From: Antedon bifida
Lineage: Eukaryota; Echinodermata; Crinoidea; Comatulida; Antedonidae
Direction of reading: 5' to 3'
DNA length: 64,000 bases
Assembly: GCA_963402885.1 (NCBI GenBank)
Contig: OY727100.1
Span: 18,569,395 to 18,633,394 of the forward strand
The notes below the pieces were generated by a model. It worked only from the letters and a program-made list of their open reading frames with translations. It was not told the origin of the DNA and made no database searches. This document shows, piece after piece, positions 33,601 through 46,499 of this stretch. The translations under genes and the position numbers were made by a program. Numbering within the stretch: the stretch's first letter is position 1; each line of letters begins with the position of its first letter.

Positions 33601-36600
33601 AGTTGTTGGCATTTGAAGGAATGTCAGAACATTTCTTCAAGCGATCTTTTGAATCGATAAAAATGTTAATTATTTGCGTGGTAGTTTGAGATTGTCAACG
33701 TATTATCACGATTGATGTACTAAATAATCTATGCATTTAAAGAAAATTAAACCTGTTTTTAAAACATGTTTTAGCTATTCGATCTGATCATTGCTCGTAA
33801 TGACATATTACAACAAGGGAAAAAACGGTATATCTATACATAATGACAACAAAATGGTATAGCGATCACACCCTTAGGAAGGCTCAGTTAATCTGCCGTG
33901 AAAACGTGAAAAAAACGGAACGGGAAAAATTTACAGACAAAATGTAGACCTACGTTACTATTAGGCTACGTGATTGCGATTTCAATCTTTACTTATGTTT
34001 GCAAGCTGTAGGGTTTTAGAAAATGTGCACGTTTTCATACAGTATGAATACAGAATATACTTCGAACCGATATTCAGGTTACTGACGATCATGGAGTAAA
34101 GATTACTCCATGCTGACGATATTCACTGTAGGCCTATACCGTACATTTCAATCAAATTTAATAACAAAATTATTGAAAACGACGGAGGAAATTAATGGAA
34201 GTGAATGAACTAAACTGAAACATTGATTAGCGCTACATTAATTTTAAAACATGACTAAATAATACAGAAAAATATCAGATAACACGTTTTAAGATACAAA
34301 ATATCGATAGGTGAACTTAAATCAAGGTCGTTGTGCTTATTTATATATGATTTATATTATATATGACAGATTAAGGTCTCATAATTCCACTTGAGTACAC
34401 AATGTTTAGCGGAATATTCCGAATGGATCAATAATGTAACACGACTTGTGTCAGCGGCAGGAATGTACGGTGGCCAGCACCGATTATATCGCTTTAGTAA
34501 GATTCTTTTATATAGAAATGTTACCGGTAACAAACTGATTCGAACCTCATAATAGGGATGAACAGGGTACAGTTAGCTCCTAGTGCATTTTTTTTTGTTT
34601 ATTATAAAATATACAAGTGATCAGTAGGCCTACCAATACGTTCTGTTTTATGGTATTTCTTCTCTTTTTTACTCTTTCACTTCGCCTGGGTAGTTTTTGG
34701 TTATTGTTTTAATACGGTAGCATATTCTATATTATTTTGTTTCTGTCTACATTATAGTACTGTAAAACACATAATATCAATATGAAATATTGTATAGCAT
34801 AACGCCTAATATAATTTTATACAACGTACTATATCCTTCGCTACCTTTGTTGTACACTTGCATAATTTATTCGTACAATGCAATTGTAAATTAGATTTTC
34901 ACGTGAGTAGACCTTTTTTAATATCAAATATAAATGAATACAGTGAAGACGACCTATTCTCCTTCTTCGCTGGAATAAAATAACAATTATGAAAGGCACT
35001 ATTGATTATTTTAGAGTGTAATAGTAAAATATTCCAAAGAATACACAAAAGCACAAGAAGACGCGTAGGTGTTATTAAAGGAGTTCTATAAAATTCACAA
35101 ATACTTGAGTAAGCTTAGCAGCACTATTATTAAAATTAACTGAGAACAATCTTGACATACATACATACTGTTTAGTAGTCATTTTTGCAGTTAATATGGT
35201 ACACTTAAGGGTTCCAATTCAAAAAACCCAGGAATCAAACGACATCAAACCTAACTGAGAGGTTCCAAGTTAATCTTCCGATGGAGGAAATATACATATA
35301 TTTCCTCCATGATCTTCCCAAGTTTAAGATGGCACCAGAGTATATTCATGATCTATTAAGCTCTGTCTACACTATTATTGACAAAAAAGTGTGATGTGCC
35401 CAAATATGGTAGTGATATGACATCATCATGTCCATATATGTGCAAATCACATTTTTTTGTCACATAAAGTTTGATAGTGTAGACAGAGCATCCGGGGACC
35501 AACGATATCAAAATGATTCTACTGAAGTTACTACTAACTAAATTGTTTAAATGTTTATGCGATTTACTTTGCAAGCTTTTTTAGATCACACTGCCTCAAA
35601 AATGTCTACATTGAAACTAATACTAATAAAAACTCATACTTTACTGCAGTAATCAAAATGCTGTAACTGCAGTAGAATAATATTGACATTATCTCTAACT
35701 CTATCAAAGCATGATACTTGTATCTTGGTTTGCTGCAATATAAAAACAAAGTAATACAATCTAATTAAAAACCTTCAAGTCAGTATTTATTGATATACGT
35801 ATTCAATTATTGAATTATTTTAAAAATTAAAATGATCATAGTGAAAAATTAAAGTTGGTAATTGTTCAGCCTGAGAAAGAGTATTGTAGCCTTACCATAA
35901 GCAGGGAGTAAGGATGTTGGATTGACTATCGCCAAAATGTCTACTTTCTTCCCAGCCAACTATCAGCGCCACATTAATCAGACAGCAAGTTATGCAATAT
36001 TTTTACTTATTTATCAACTTCACAGGGTTTTTATTTTTCACAACTATTATTACAAAATTCAACGCGGTTGTTGAGACTGTGAATGACTGAGATTACTTAA
36101 CGCTATGTAAATTGCCCATTAGAACATTTGCTAAATTAACTCTTAATCCTTTATGCATAGCCTCAATGTGACAATCTGTTCGATATGACAATTTTTCCAA
36201 TTTACCATTAAATACACTGTAAATGTTTCTAAATTTTGAACTGTAAACTTTCAGAATAGCTTAGTTAAGTAAACACTACGGCTACTAATAAACATATTTT
36301 TTTATAGATTAAATGATAGTCATATCAGTAACTGAATCACGTTGTGATAATATCATAGTGGTTTCATGTGCACTACTGTACATCCCCAATTGAACTAGGC
36401 TATTTTTTTTAAATATAAAACTGGAATTTCCTCAAAACACACCAAAAAACCTCATGTGTGTAACTAAATAATATGTAATGCAATGGGGAAAATGCACTAT
36501 GAATAATTCATAGAAATTTTAACTCAGACACAATTTCATAACATTTTTTATGGGTACTTTATTTTTGTATAAAAATAGTAGTCATGAATTATTCAAAATG

Positions 36601-39600
36601 TTTGCAAGCGAGAGAATTAGCTTACTAAAGCTCTGTCTACACTATCAAACCATGAAGGTATAACATTAATTTTATACCTCCATAATATCAAACTAGTGTG
36701 ATGTGCCCAAATATGGTAGTGATATGACATTATCATGTCTATTTATGGGTACATCACATTTTTTGTATTTTATACATTCTGCACAGACAAGATACAATTA
36801 GTTGCTACACAGTACATTAAACATTCTACACTCACACCTATTGCACATACAAAACATGGGAGAACAAGTATTCCTGAACATTGTATTATCATATATTATT
36901 ATTGTACATCTATCTATATCTATTGAATAACTGACTGATTTATATAAGTCAAGTCTTGAGATATAATCTCTTATTCCCAACTAGCTCTTAACTGAAATAT
37001 ACAGTTTACCATGGTCAATATTTGTCCAGGGATAGTGGTACCTACAGTAATGGAAATCGTAACGCATTTAACTCGGCAACTCCTATCATCAGCAGAGATC
37101 ATGCCATCCACTGCTGGATTTAACCATCCTCAAGCATTTTCCATTTTCTTTTTCTCTGAAGAAATTGACCAGTTTAATCATGTCCACCTCCTGTTTCACT
37201 TTCTTATAACTGTAGTCCAATAGTGTAATGTAGTTTTAATCTCCTTTGATTTAAAAGCAGGCATGCATTGCTAAATTTGTACATTTTTCTATACATTCTT
37301 AGCATATTTTCTCTAGATAGAGATACAAATTTTCATTTTTAAATTATTATTCTGTGTTATAAACATGTTTCAAATTGTAAACTTAATGGACTGCTAGCTT
37401 TACTAAATGACCGTTTGACCAGTTCACTGACTGAATGATTTTCTATAATCTACAATATGACAAAATGATGTGCAGTCTGAAAACAGTTATCATTCTCGAG
37501 TATGTTTTCTACTATTATTGTTTATTTAATTAAGGAATTTTCGAGAAACTTTAAGAATAAAATGTGAAAGAAGAAAAATGATCTGTTCTGATCAGTTTAC
37601 AATCACAGTAGCTAGAACATTTATACAATTATACAGCGTACAGTACATTTAAGATGGTGTTTGTAACAAAAATACGATATTAAATACTAATCAAAATAAA
37701 GTGCCTTTTGCATAATATATTCATGGCTGTACCAATTCCAACACCTAATAACAATATGGGCTATTAATAGCAGCAATCAATAGATTTACTTCAGGTACCC
37801 AACTGTGTCTGTGATAATTAGTATTTTCAAATATATACGGTACATCTTACTGTACTGTAGTAATCAGAATTTATCACATTGTTACATTGTGGCTGACCAA
37901 GTAATAGGTATAAATGGGCTTTTTAGGGTTGGTGATGGCATTCTGAGTAGAATAAATTTGACATGGTCCTTAATTTCTCTGTTAGACCCACTGGCCATGC
38001 AATTAATTTTTTAATTGGTTGGTTTTAATTTCTAGGGTTAAAGTAATTGTTACACATTAGAAGAAGGTTAACTAATTTCATAAATTAGAGAGAGACCATT
38101 TTTAATACAGTAAAATGTTAACATTTACCAAAATGTTTTGAATTAGATAGGACCTAAAGCAATTAAAATAAAATTGTAGTTTCAAATAAATTGTGTGATG
38201 TATTAACAGCCGCATTTTATGACTAATGAAAAACATGAGGTTTGTGAGGCAGTCACAATAAACAGTGTGTATGAAAACAATATTTTAGAATAATTGAATA
38301 AACAAGATTAAATGATGGTTACTGCAGTACCTGCAGTATAGTAATTTTGATGACATGGTCCCTTAAAGTGAAAATGTCTGTAGTATTGAACATAATTCTA
38401 GTGACTTTTTTAAACACTGCTATTACAGAGATAAAAGGCATCTGAAGAAAGATATCGTCTTAAATGTCAACATCATTATCATTTCATTGATGCATGCAAA
38501 GCACTTGAGAGTATTACCGTAGATCTAAATTGCAAATGGTGTAAGATAGGCGAGTAGGCGAGAAAACCAACAACGAATTCTACTTTAAAAAAATTAAGTT
38601 CGAGATAAGGTTTCTGTTAATATTTTATAATGAAAAAAAAGATTTTTATGTCTAACTGATGTTATAACAATTACTATGTAGGAGATTGTTTGGAATTTGC
38701 CAAGAACAACAAGCTAAATGTTGTACTGCAGCATTGGTTGGCTAGCTAGGTGTTCACGCCTCCTCTACTCTCAAGATTCAATTTATTATTGTCACATAAT
38801 ATTACATACATGAAATTTGTTTTCTTGAGCTTAGAAACATAGATACAATACAATATAAAAACGTAACACCTAACTTATTATCTCTTTTTGAAAAATGTAC
38901 ATTATGTAGATGACAAGCATGGGAAAAAAATAGTCTCTAAAACAGTTGGTTTTAACTTTGCATTGCCGAATTCTACCAGATCTATAACTGTACTCTGTAT
39001 GTCAATAATGCATATTATATGCCTACCATTACCCTCAAAATGAAGAGAATAACTTATTTCTATAATAAAAATTTGTTTAACATACTACATTTATTTTTTG
39101 TTCCATCTTTTTCCCTTATATAACAACCTTGTTTAAAATCGTTTTTGAAATAATAGTTAGTATACTCATACTGTAGATAGTCAATTGATTAATCAATAAA
39201 TCATTATGTTATTAAATATTACTAACATTTCAATTCATTATTATGTAATGATGTATTTGAAATGAAAAATTAATGCAAGAATATACTAGAATTTATTACC
39301 TACAGGCATACAGTAACTATTCATCATTATTTAATATTAAATACAGCATTTGGACCCTCATATCTAACGAGTAATACTAATACGAGTTTATTATATTTTA
39401 ATTCAGCGGCCTAAGTTTTGTTGATTTGATGCTACGTCAAGGAGCCCTTGAGAATCCTCCAAAAACTCCTTTAGTGATGGGTTTTGAGTGTGCTGGTGTA
39501 GTGGAGGCAACTGGTACAGGTGCAACCAAGTTCCAGGTAACTTTATAGTATACTACAGTACTACATAAGAAGATTTGTTAAGCTGTATGGAGTGAGTCTG

Positions 39601-42600
39601 TTGCCTATTCTCACTCCTGGTTATTTTTCATTGGTGACCAAATAAATATTATCATTATTATATTAAGCCATGGAGAATGTTTTCCTCCATGGTTAAGCAC
39701 ACATATCCACTGTAGTACTCAACGGCCTAAATGCTCATGTATGCTAAATGTCATAGTATTTAATTTTAATTTGAAGTATAAAACATTCAATAATCTTTAA
39801 AGAAATGCCTACAAAAATTGAAAGAATGTTATACTTTAGTTTCCTCAGCTGTAGGAAGAACATGAAAAAGGACTTATTGTACTAATTATCTATATAAAAA
39901 TTCTGTACGTTTAAGTTCTCCTACTTAGGTAATGTAGAGTACTAGTAATGGATTTTAAAATTAAAATGTTATCATTTTATTATAGCACGGTGATAGAGTG
40001 ATTGTCTTTAAACGTTATGGGACATGGGCAGAGATCGTAACAGCAGCTGAACGCTTCTGCTTTCGTATGCCTGCCAGTATGAGTTTTGAAGAGGCAGCAT
40101 CACTACCAATGAGCTACTTGACTGCCTACATGATGCTATTTGATATTGCATCCATCAAAAGTGGAAAATCTGTCTTAGTTCATTCTGCTGGTGGAGGTGT
40201 TGTAAGTAAGACTTAATTTGTATAATCATAACATTCTTTTAGAAGCTCTTTCTTTTGAATTTAAAGACATCTTAAGTTTGCGTTGAAGTACAGCAAATTT
40301 AAATATTACATTTATTTATTCTGGCATACTGTACTATAATCTCTTACTAGATTACTTATGAGAAAGCCAAAACCGAGCATACAGTAATAGAAAATCTATT
40401 TGTAATGCCAATTTCAATTGTGTATAATAAAGTTGTTCTGAATTTGAATTTTATTCTATTGTTATGAATAACTTTACATCCTTTCAAATAACATAACTCA
40501 AGCAAATTTAGAGACTTGCTTATCCGACCCCACAATACTGTACCTTCTGAAATTTGAATAATGACTTAGGGAAGCTGCACACTAGCATCATGGGCAAATG
40601 TGAAAACACCTGAATTGGCCACACTGACAAAAGGAGAAGCATGAAGTTGAAAAGTGTAACAATCAAGTCCACAGCCTCATTAGCAATTGTTGTATTCGAT
40701 TGGGAACTTTCGTAGACAACATAAAGATTTGTTGAATACTTTTTGTATCCGAATGATAAATTGTAAACGGATTGTGCTCAACAGAAAATCATTCGAATAG
40801 AAAACGTTACCAACGCAAGCTTTTTTGTTAACAATCTCAACGCTAAGAATACTCTTAAGTAAGTTAGATAAGTACTTATCTACGGAAAAACTATACTCAA
40901 TGGTAAAGGCCCACGGCAATTGATTGTTGGAATGGCGCTACACAGATGAAAATTATCATTATCCATCCCATAATAATGGCATTTTGATTCTTTAGGGTAC
41001 AGCTGTATCGCAGCTCTGCAAGACAGTTGAAAATGTACAACTATATGGCACAGCCTCAGCACATAAACATGACGCACTGCAAGGACAATTTACTCATTTA
41101 GTAGACCGTAACACTCATGACTACCATCATGAAATTAAAAGGTACAGCTTCTCAATACACTAATTATTATATCATTATAAAATACCTTGATTTGACATTG
41201 CATAATCTCATGGGACTGTTGATGAAGAGGTGTAATTACATTTGCATATTGCCTTGGCAATGACAATTTTCAATCTTATTTTGTGCAGATTTATAGACTT
41301 TTTAAAAAATGTATGTATATTTGAAAACGTTACAATTGGTTGTACTGTACTGTACATGGAATGTATGCTAGAATTATCATAAGCAAGCAAGTGTACACAT
41401 TTTTCAAATATTAACAAAATTGTAGAACTTGTATTACTATAACATACCATGTTGTATTGTTGGTTTTCTCATAATGTATATTCTTTTGTACATATACACA
41501 TTGTTTTGGTCAAATATATTTATTTTTAATAACAAATTATACAATTTATTAAGAATGCTTTTTTAAGTGACTTCAAAATCATACGTGCAGTAAAAAATGT
41601 AGTACTGCAGTAAGTGCTGCTGACAATTACGACTAAATTTATTAAAAAGTAAATACTGTAAGCTCAGAAAAGAAAATCAAACATACAAGAGTGTTTTCCT
41701 TAATAAAAATTATCGTAACACATCGTAATGGGCTTGCAATGTAATGGAGGATGAGAGCAATGAAAGCCATTAGACCATAAGCTGTTAAAGCAGGTCTGTT
41801 TGTCGAGTACGCCGAAAGATTAACGTTCATACGGTTCCAGTTGAACCAACTGTGTTCATCATAGCTAGTTAATTTTGCTATTTAATAGTGAGTGTTTTTG
41901 CTGACACATCGCATTAGAATAATGTAATTTTGTGGAATTTACTAGCGTAAAATAAATTATATATTTAAATAATAATAATAATTATATAAATATTGTTAAC
42001 AGATAAAACAAAAAATGAAATCAAAAAGCTACAAGAAAACATAAATTGATTTAAAAATTCACTGTCTGTCACATAGTAAAATATATTAAATACATTTATA
42101 TTTGTAATAATTTTTTAAGCAGGCCAATAAAATGTTTTCAATAATACACTACAGAATGTCCACATTCTAAAATAAAAATAAATAGGTGTAAAATTCAATT
42201 CAGATTCAAATAAATGAACTTAATTCTTTTCAAGATGTGAAAATAATGTTAAAATATTGTTACTAGAAATTTCAAATTTTAATATAAAATGTTGATCTAA
42301 CAATTACATAATACAGTATCATTATGAAATGAAGATTTCTCTTAAAAACCGTATTAGTATACAATTATATTTGATGTTTCGATCTATTTGATACTAATAC
42401 TACTGAATTTTTATTAGTTTTTTTTTAATTTATTAGATGAGTGTCCAAAATATTTCTAAAATACTTGAAATATTGTGAAATTCAATTCAAATAATCCCCT
42501 CCATCTACAGTACAAATTAAATGTGTTTCATTTGTCTTTACTTTCAAAAATATTAAATTCAAATTTTATTCAGAGTAAATGACTGCCGTATGAGTTCAAT

Positions 42601-45600
42601 TAAATATCAATTTATCAATACAGTAATATTATTTATCACTTTACATAAAATAAATTGAAAATTTACTAAGAATGTCCAGTGATAAGTGTAAAAATAGCTT
42701 CAAGTTAAACACATTCATTCCAATTATGGATATCTCTTTTGACGTTAATTGCAGTGTGCGAGTTTGACTGATAAATAGATGAAATCTCAGTAATCGTAAA
42801 CAGAGAATTTAAACTATATATTCCTTTATTAGTAAAAATAATAGACAATTTGTTTTTGCAAAAGAAATTTGGAATATACTTTTACTTGTTAGTAGTAGTT
42901 AGTAATGGAAAATTGATGTAAGTCTATAATATTATCAAATTACAGTAAACCAACTGATCAATAAAAACATTTTATTTCAAATGCTGTGTGCAATAATTTT
43001 CGACATAGATCGTAAAATAAATAATGTTTGATACTTTATTTATTACCAACTAGTGTTAGATATTTTCAAAGTATGTAATTCTGTAAATTTTAGCCGACCA
43101 TGTCATTTATTGTATATTATCAAGCATGCCTGCAACATTGTTATTTCAATATTGAATGACGGATTGAAACATTTTTATTTCTGTTTGTCTATGAGTTTTA
43201 AATACAAACTGTCAACAACATAAACATTTACAAAAGTGTGAACTTAAAATCTGAAAAACAGGAACCAAGAATAGGAATGTTGTTAATGATCTGAACTAGT
43301 TAAGTTGTCGGTAGTAATTAAAGACACTAGACCTGAAATTGTTGACATTTTGTGAAAATAATGCATACAAAATATATAACTTTAAATACATTAAACAGGT
43401 CATTTCTTGTTTTAAATATACTGTATGTTCTTCACGATGCATGTTTTTATTTATAGTGGACCACTACTACCACTAACTTAAATTGTTATAATCGACTTAT
43501 TTATCACACTTTGAAACGTTTAAAGATGAAAACAATTATGATATCGCAATAGGTCCATATAGTATTTATTTTTACATAGTGTCTTTAATATAATAATGTA
43601 CTTATTTATTTGTTTTTAATTCAACAATATTTTATGAGGGTGGTCCATCCAGCCGAAGCTTATCATTAGGGACCTTCACAAAAATACAACATGACAGACA
43701 TAAACATGTAACAAACAAAACAAAAATTTGTAAAAATAGAATTTTAAAAGATTAAAAAAAGGACAAAAAAAAATCAAACATTTGTCATTTGAACAGATAA
43801 ATATTATATTTAAATACATTTGATTTAAACTTACTTTATTGCAGCCTATCTCCAGATGGGATTGATGTTGTACTAGATTGCCTATGTGGAGATGACACTA
43901 ATAAAGGATACACACTTCTAGCACCTATGGGAAAATATGTATTGTATGGTAAGAAAAATATATACTGTGGAGATCTACAAATATTATTAATCAATTACAA
44001 TTATCAATCAATCAAACCTCATGAACTAAAATAAAGGACGAACCGACCTCATCAAAGGAATTTACCTCGGTCAAGTTGTCCTGTTTCTGCTAGGCCTATC
44101 CTAAATCCGATTTCGCATAGGCCTAGGCGTGGCCTTTTTAGTTAGCTTTAATTAAATACGCATAATAACATTATTATAAGTAATTGTGAGCCCACTTAAT
44201 ACAGTGAATAACAACAAAATTAATCTGCATTAATGTATAATTGACAAAACAATAATTTTAACTGCCGCGAAACATGAACACAGTACACATGTTTAGTAAT
44301 GTTTTGTTTTGGTGTACAGCGCCACCAATGCAATCATAAAAAAGAATGTGAAAGTTCTCAGTTGAAAATTCAGTTGAATTATCGATGAGAAGATCATCAT
44401 ACTCCATGTTGTCATAATATGTGCAGACAATACAGGCTTTACTTTGTTTACATTAATTTCAAACTTTTAAAATATTAAAATTTTTCGTTTCAGGTTCTTC
44501 TAACATTGTAACAGGAGAAACGCGGAGTTTTCTGAGTTATGCAAAATCAGTAAGATAATAACAAAATAAAATGATAAAATATTTAAATAATTAAGAATAT
44601 ATTTACCTGGTGCAATGACATTTATTGTCATTTTCGCCTAGTGTAGGCCTACTGTTACAACCCCACTCGAACGTACCATCATTAACCATAACACCAACTC
44701 TGCTTTTAGTTAGGTACAATTCCAATTGAGTATATTCATTTTGCTCGATGAATTAATTTATAATTCTATAATTTATTTCAGTGGTGGCAAGTTGATAAAA
44801 TCAACCCAATTAAACTCTACGAGGAGAATAAATCCATCGCTGGTTTCAATCTACTCAACCTCGTTTTCGAACAAGGCAGACACGACTTATTGAGTCGCGT
44901 GATGGCTGAGTTGATTCAAATGTATAACCAAAATAAAATCAAACCTATTATCGATTCCACTTGGGCATTTGAAGAGGTAGTTTATATTATAATCGATAGA
45001 AATGATTATACATGCCTACCTTATATTTTACATTATAAATCAATTTAGGCCTACTCAAGAAGGTGAACAAAACAGGAAGTTACATCCATACAGTATTTCA
45101 ATTTCACTAGACCATCAAGTTTCACCCATGGCCAAATAAAAATAAAGTATAGTCCGGGAATAATATAGCCTTATTACGGAAAACATAAAAAACATTAAAC
45201 ATGTGAGAAGTATCCAGATATTAAAGTTAGTATATGGATAGTTGGCCTTCGAGGTATAGTAGCCGGGGGTTCGAAAGAAATGAAGTACCCTTTTCAAACT
45301 AGAAACCAGCAGTGAAACAGGCCTAATTAGCCAGGCAAACTATTTTCATGTTAATGCTTGCCCCTAGCTGCAGAAGAAAAAATAACCCCGTGTACACATT
45401 TTGGCTACGGGCTTGGCCTTGGCCATCATCAGCATACAGTTATAGCTAATAGGTATTAAAGCATTATCAAGATCTTTGTATTTAATAGTATTGTAAATTA
45501 TTTTACTTTTTGAAGATTACTGATGCAATGCAGCGAATGCATGACCATAAGAACATTGGCAAAATTATATTAAACCCAAACCAAGAACGACGACGACAGT

Positions 45601-46040
45601 CGTGTCATGTAAGTATAAGCTCTGTCTACACTATCAATCAACTTTGACAAAAAATGTGATATACCCAAATAGGGTAGTGATACGCCCAAATATGGTAGTG
45701 ATATGACATCACATTTTTTGTCACATAAAGTTTAGTCATAGCTTTACAATAGTTGATAAGCATCATCATTGTTGTAAGTATTATCCTTTGTCATTAGTAA
45801 TACGTTTATACGATAGAAACAAGTCTTCCTTCTTCTATTTTCGGTGTCTTATTCACTTCCATCTATGAAATTGATAAGTAAAGTAGGTAGGGCAAGTAAA
45901 CCAGATATTAGGCTTAATAACTAAAATAGTACTATTAAACACTTTCAGTTCATTTTCTGTTTTTTTTACAGAATGATATTCGTCGAGATAGCTACTCTCA
46001 AAGCAGTGACATTTCCCCACCAACAAGTTCAGAAAAGTAA
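30662..46040 (+). CDS. VAT1: Synaptic vesicle membrane protein VAT-1 homologue (MDR oxidoreductase), 9 exons, complete
   Basis: VAT1 is a zinc-independent quinone-oxidoreductase-like member of the medium-chain dehydrogenase family. It is linked to vesicle membranes and mitochondrial dynamics in vertebrates. Exons: 30662-30879, 39407-39536, 39986-40201, 40996-41141, 43845-43948, 44494-44549, 44782-44976, 45516-45608, 45972-46040. They join in phase to 408 residues (human 393). Residues 1-36 are an acidic low-complexity extension, as vertebrate VAT1 also has a variable N-terminus. The catalytic-domain blocks GLSFVDLMLRQGALE and EEAASLPMSYLTAYMMLFDI follow. The nucleotide-binding loop SAGGGVGTAVSQLCKTVENV (residues 183-202) is split by an intron after GGGV. 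WWQVDKINPIKL and DAMQRMHDHKNIGKIIL complete the fold. A short Arg- and Ser-rich tail is extra. The start is the ATG at 30662; an in-frame GTG upstream is ignored. The first intron is 8.5 kb. Confidence 0.95.
34090..34112. repeat. Short perfect palindrome, CATGGAG/CTCCATG type
   Basis: Perfect 10-bp arms CATGGAGTAA and TTACTCCATG around a 3-nt loop. It belongs to a set of similar small palindromes in this window (also 35281, 39668 and 61400). Confidence 0.6.
35281..35310. repeat. Short perfect palindrome, ATGGAGG/CCTCCAT type
   Basis: Perfect 14-bp arms (ATGGAGGAAATATA and its reverse complement) around a 2-nt centre. It could extrude as a hairpin, and it lies 50 bp before a family A MITE. 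Confidence 0.65.
35360..35489. mobile_element. Hairpin MITE family A, intact copy
   Basis: A 130-bp element in VAT1 intron 1 with perfect 16-bp terminal inverted repeats, GCTCTGTCTACACTAT and ATAGTGTAGACAGAGC. Inside are GATGTGCCCAAATATGG, TAGTGATATGACATC and TTTTTTGTCACATAAAGTTT. Comparison with the copy at 49711 shows that the two halves are imperfect inverted repeats of each other, so the whole unit can fold back. There is no coding capacity, so movement would need a transposase in trans. Confidence 0.8.
36630..36764. mobile_element. Hairpin MITE family A, right end degraded
   Basis: Left end GCTCTGTCTACACTATCAAA, then the shared blocks GATGTGCCCAAATATGGTAG, TGATATGACATTATCATG and ACATCACATTTTTTG. 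The right terminal repeat is missing. An extra inverted segment with TATACCTCCAT is inserted on the left side. Confidence 0.7.
38775..38840 (+). mobile_element. Interspersed repeat with TTTATT..GTCACATAATA
   Basis: GATTCAATTTATTATTGTCA followed by CATAATATTACATACATGAA matches, with small changes, the block at 54925-54970 in a PRMT5 intron. Two dispersed copies in unrelated introns indicate a transposed repeat, possibly the end of a SINE or LINE. Confidence 0.45.
39668..39692. repeat. Short palindrome, CCATGGAG/CTCCATGG type
   Basis: 8-bp perfect arms CCATGGAG and CTCCATGG around a 9-nt loop, in VAT1 intron 2. It is the same type as the palindromes at 34090, 35281 and 61400. Confidence 0.5.
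41142..43844. other. VAT1 intron 4, AT-rich, one MITE
   Basis: Strongly AT-rich 2.7 kb with no coding block. It contains the family D element at 43318-43588. The remainder, including 41950-43300, shows only simple AT-rich sequence. Confidence 0.5.
43318..43588. mobile_element. TTAA-flanked MITE (family D, copy 2)
   Basis: A 271-bp element with ends TTAAAGACAC and GTGTCTTTAA, both at TTAA. It shares AATAATGCATA, CATTAAACAGGTCATT and CATATAGTATTTATTTTTAC with the copy at 20472 but lacks its GC-richer inner hairpin. The two copies therefore look like a long and a short form of one family. Confidence 0.65.
45619..45742. mobile_element. Hairpin MITE family A copy in VAT1 intron 8
   Basis: It starts GCTCTGTCTACACTATCAAT, 10 bp after the exon 8 donor. 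An internal CCCAAATAGGGTAGTGATAC is partly duplicated as CCCAAATATGGTAGTGATAT. The right end reads GTCACATAAAGTTT then decays. It lies very close to a splice donor, apparently without disrupting it. Confidence 0.7.
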
Positions 46041-46410
46041 ATGACAGTGATAGCGACACATGGATCTTAAAACCTCTTTCATCATTCCGCTCCTTCCGAA
46101 ATCCAAGTTTACATAAATGAGGAATTCCTTTTTGTTGTTTTTTATTCTTTAGAAAAAAATGTATACGTGGTTGTAAAATCCATAACTACTACAGTTTTTA
46201 TATTAAGTTAATTATATTATTACATTCAAAATAGTTTTAAATGAGTTGCCTAAGTAAGGCAACCAATCTAAGTAGCCTTATAAGTAAGTTGCTTACCATA
46301 AATGTTCTGAATATTACAAACGAACGTTTGAGTCAGTTACCTAAAAGTCATCATCAAGAACTGATGAAACAACTTCCATTTTCACAGGTGACACGAATTT
46401 ATACGTTTGA

Positions 46411-46499
46411 TCGTGTGACATGCGTGTAATATTCGTATGATAGGTGAGTAATACTCGTATGAAAGGTGTGTAATATTCGCGTGACATGCGAGTAATATT
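46411..46499. repeat. Tandem repeat, unit about 26 bp, about 3.5 copies
   Basis: Units of the form GTGTAATATTCGTATGA plus TAGGTGA alternate small changes (GTAATATTCG, GTAATACTCG, GTAATATTCG, GTAATATTA), linked by ATGATAGGTGA, ATGAAAGGTGT and GTGACATGCGA. It lies about 370 bp past the VAT1 stop and may be inside its 3' UTR. Confidence 0.7.

Larger units (their letters stand above)
30880..39406. other. VAT1 intron 1, about 8.5 kb, repeats but no gene seen
   Basis: The longest intron in the window. It contains hairpin MITE family A copies (35360 and 36630), short palindromes at 34090 and 35281, GACATGG-type repeat words near 35676, 37951 and 38332, and a TTTATTATTGTCACATAATA repeat copy near 38775. 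Several open frames of 60-72 codons overlap these repeats, and none is recognisable as protein. Confidence 0.55.

Noticed and set aside
37011..37223. 70-codon open frame whose reverse strand ends near CAGCAGTGGATGGCATG and TGATGATAGG
   Set aside because: The reverse strand looked faintly like an RTE-type tail, but no convincing reading frame continues upstream. Too weak to call a mobile element.
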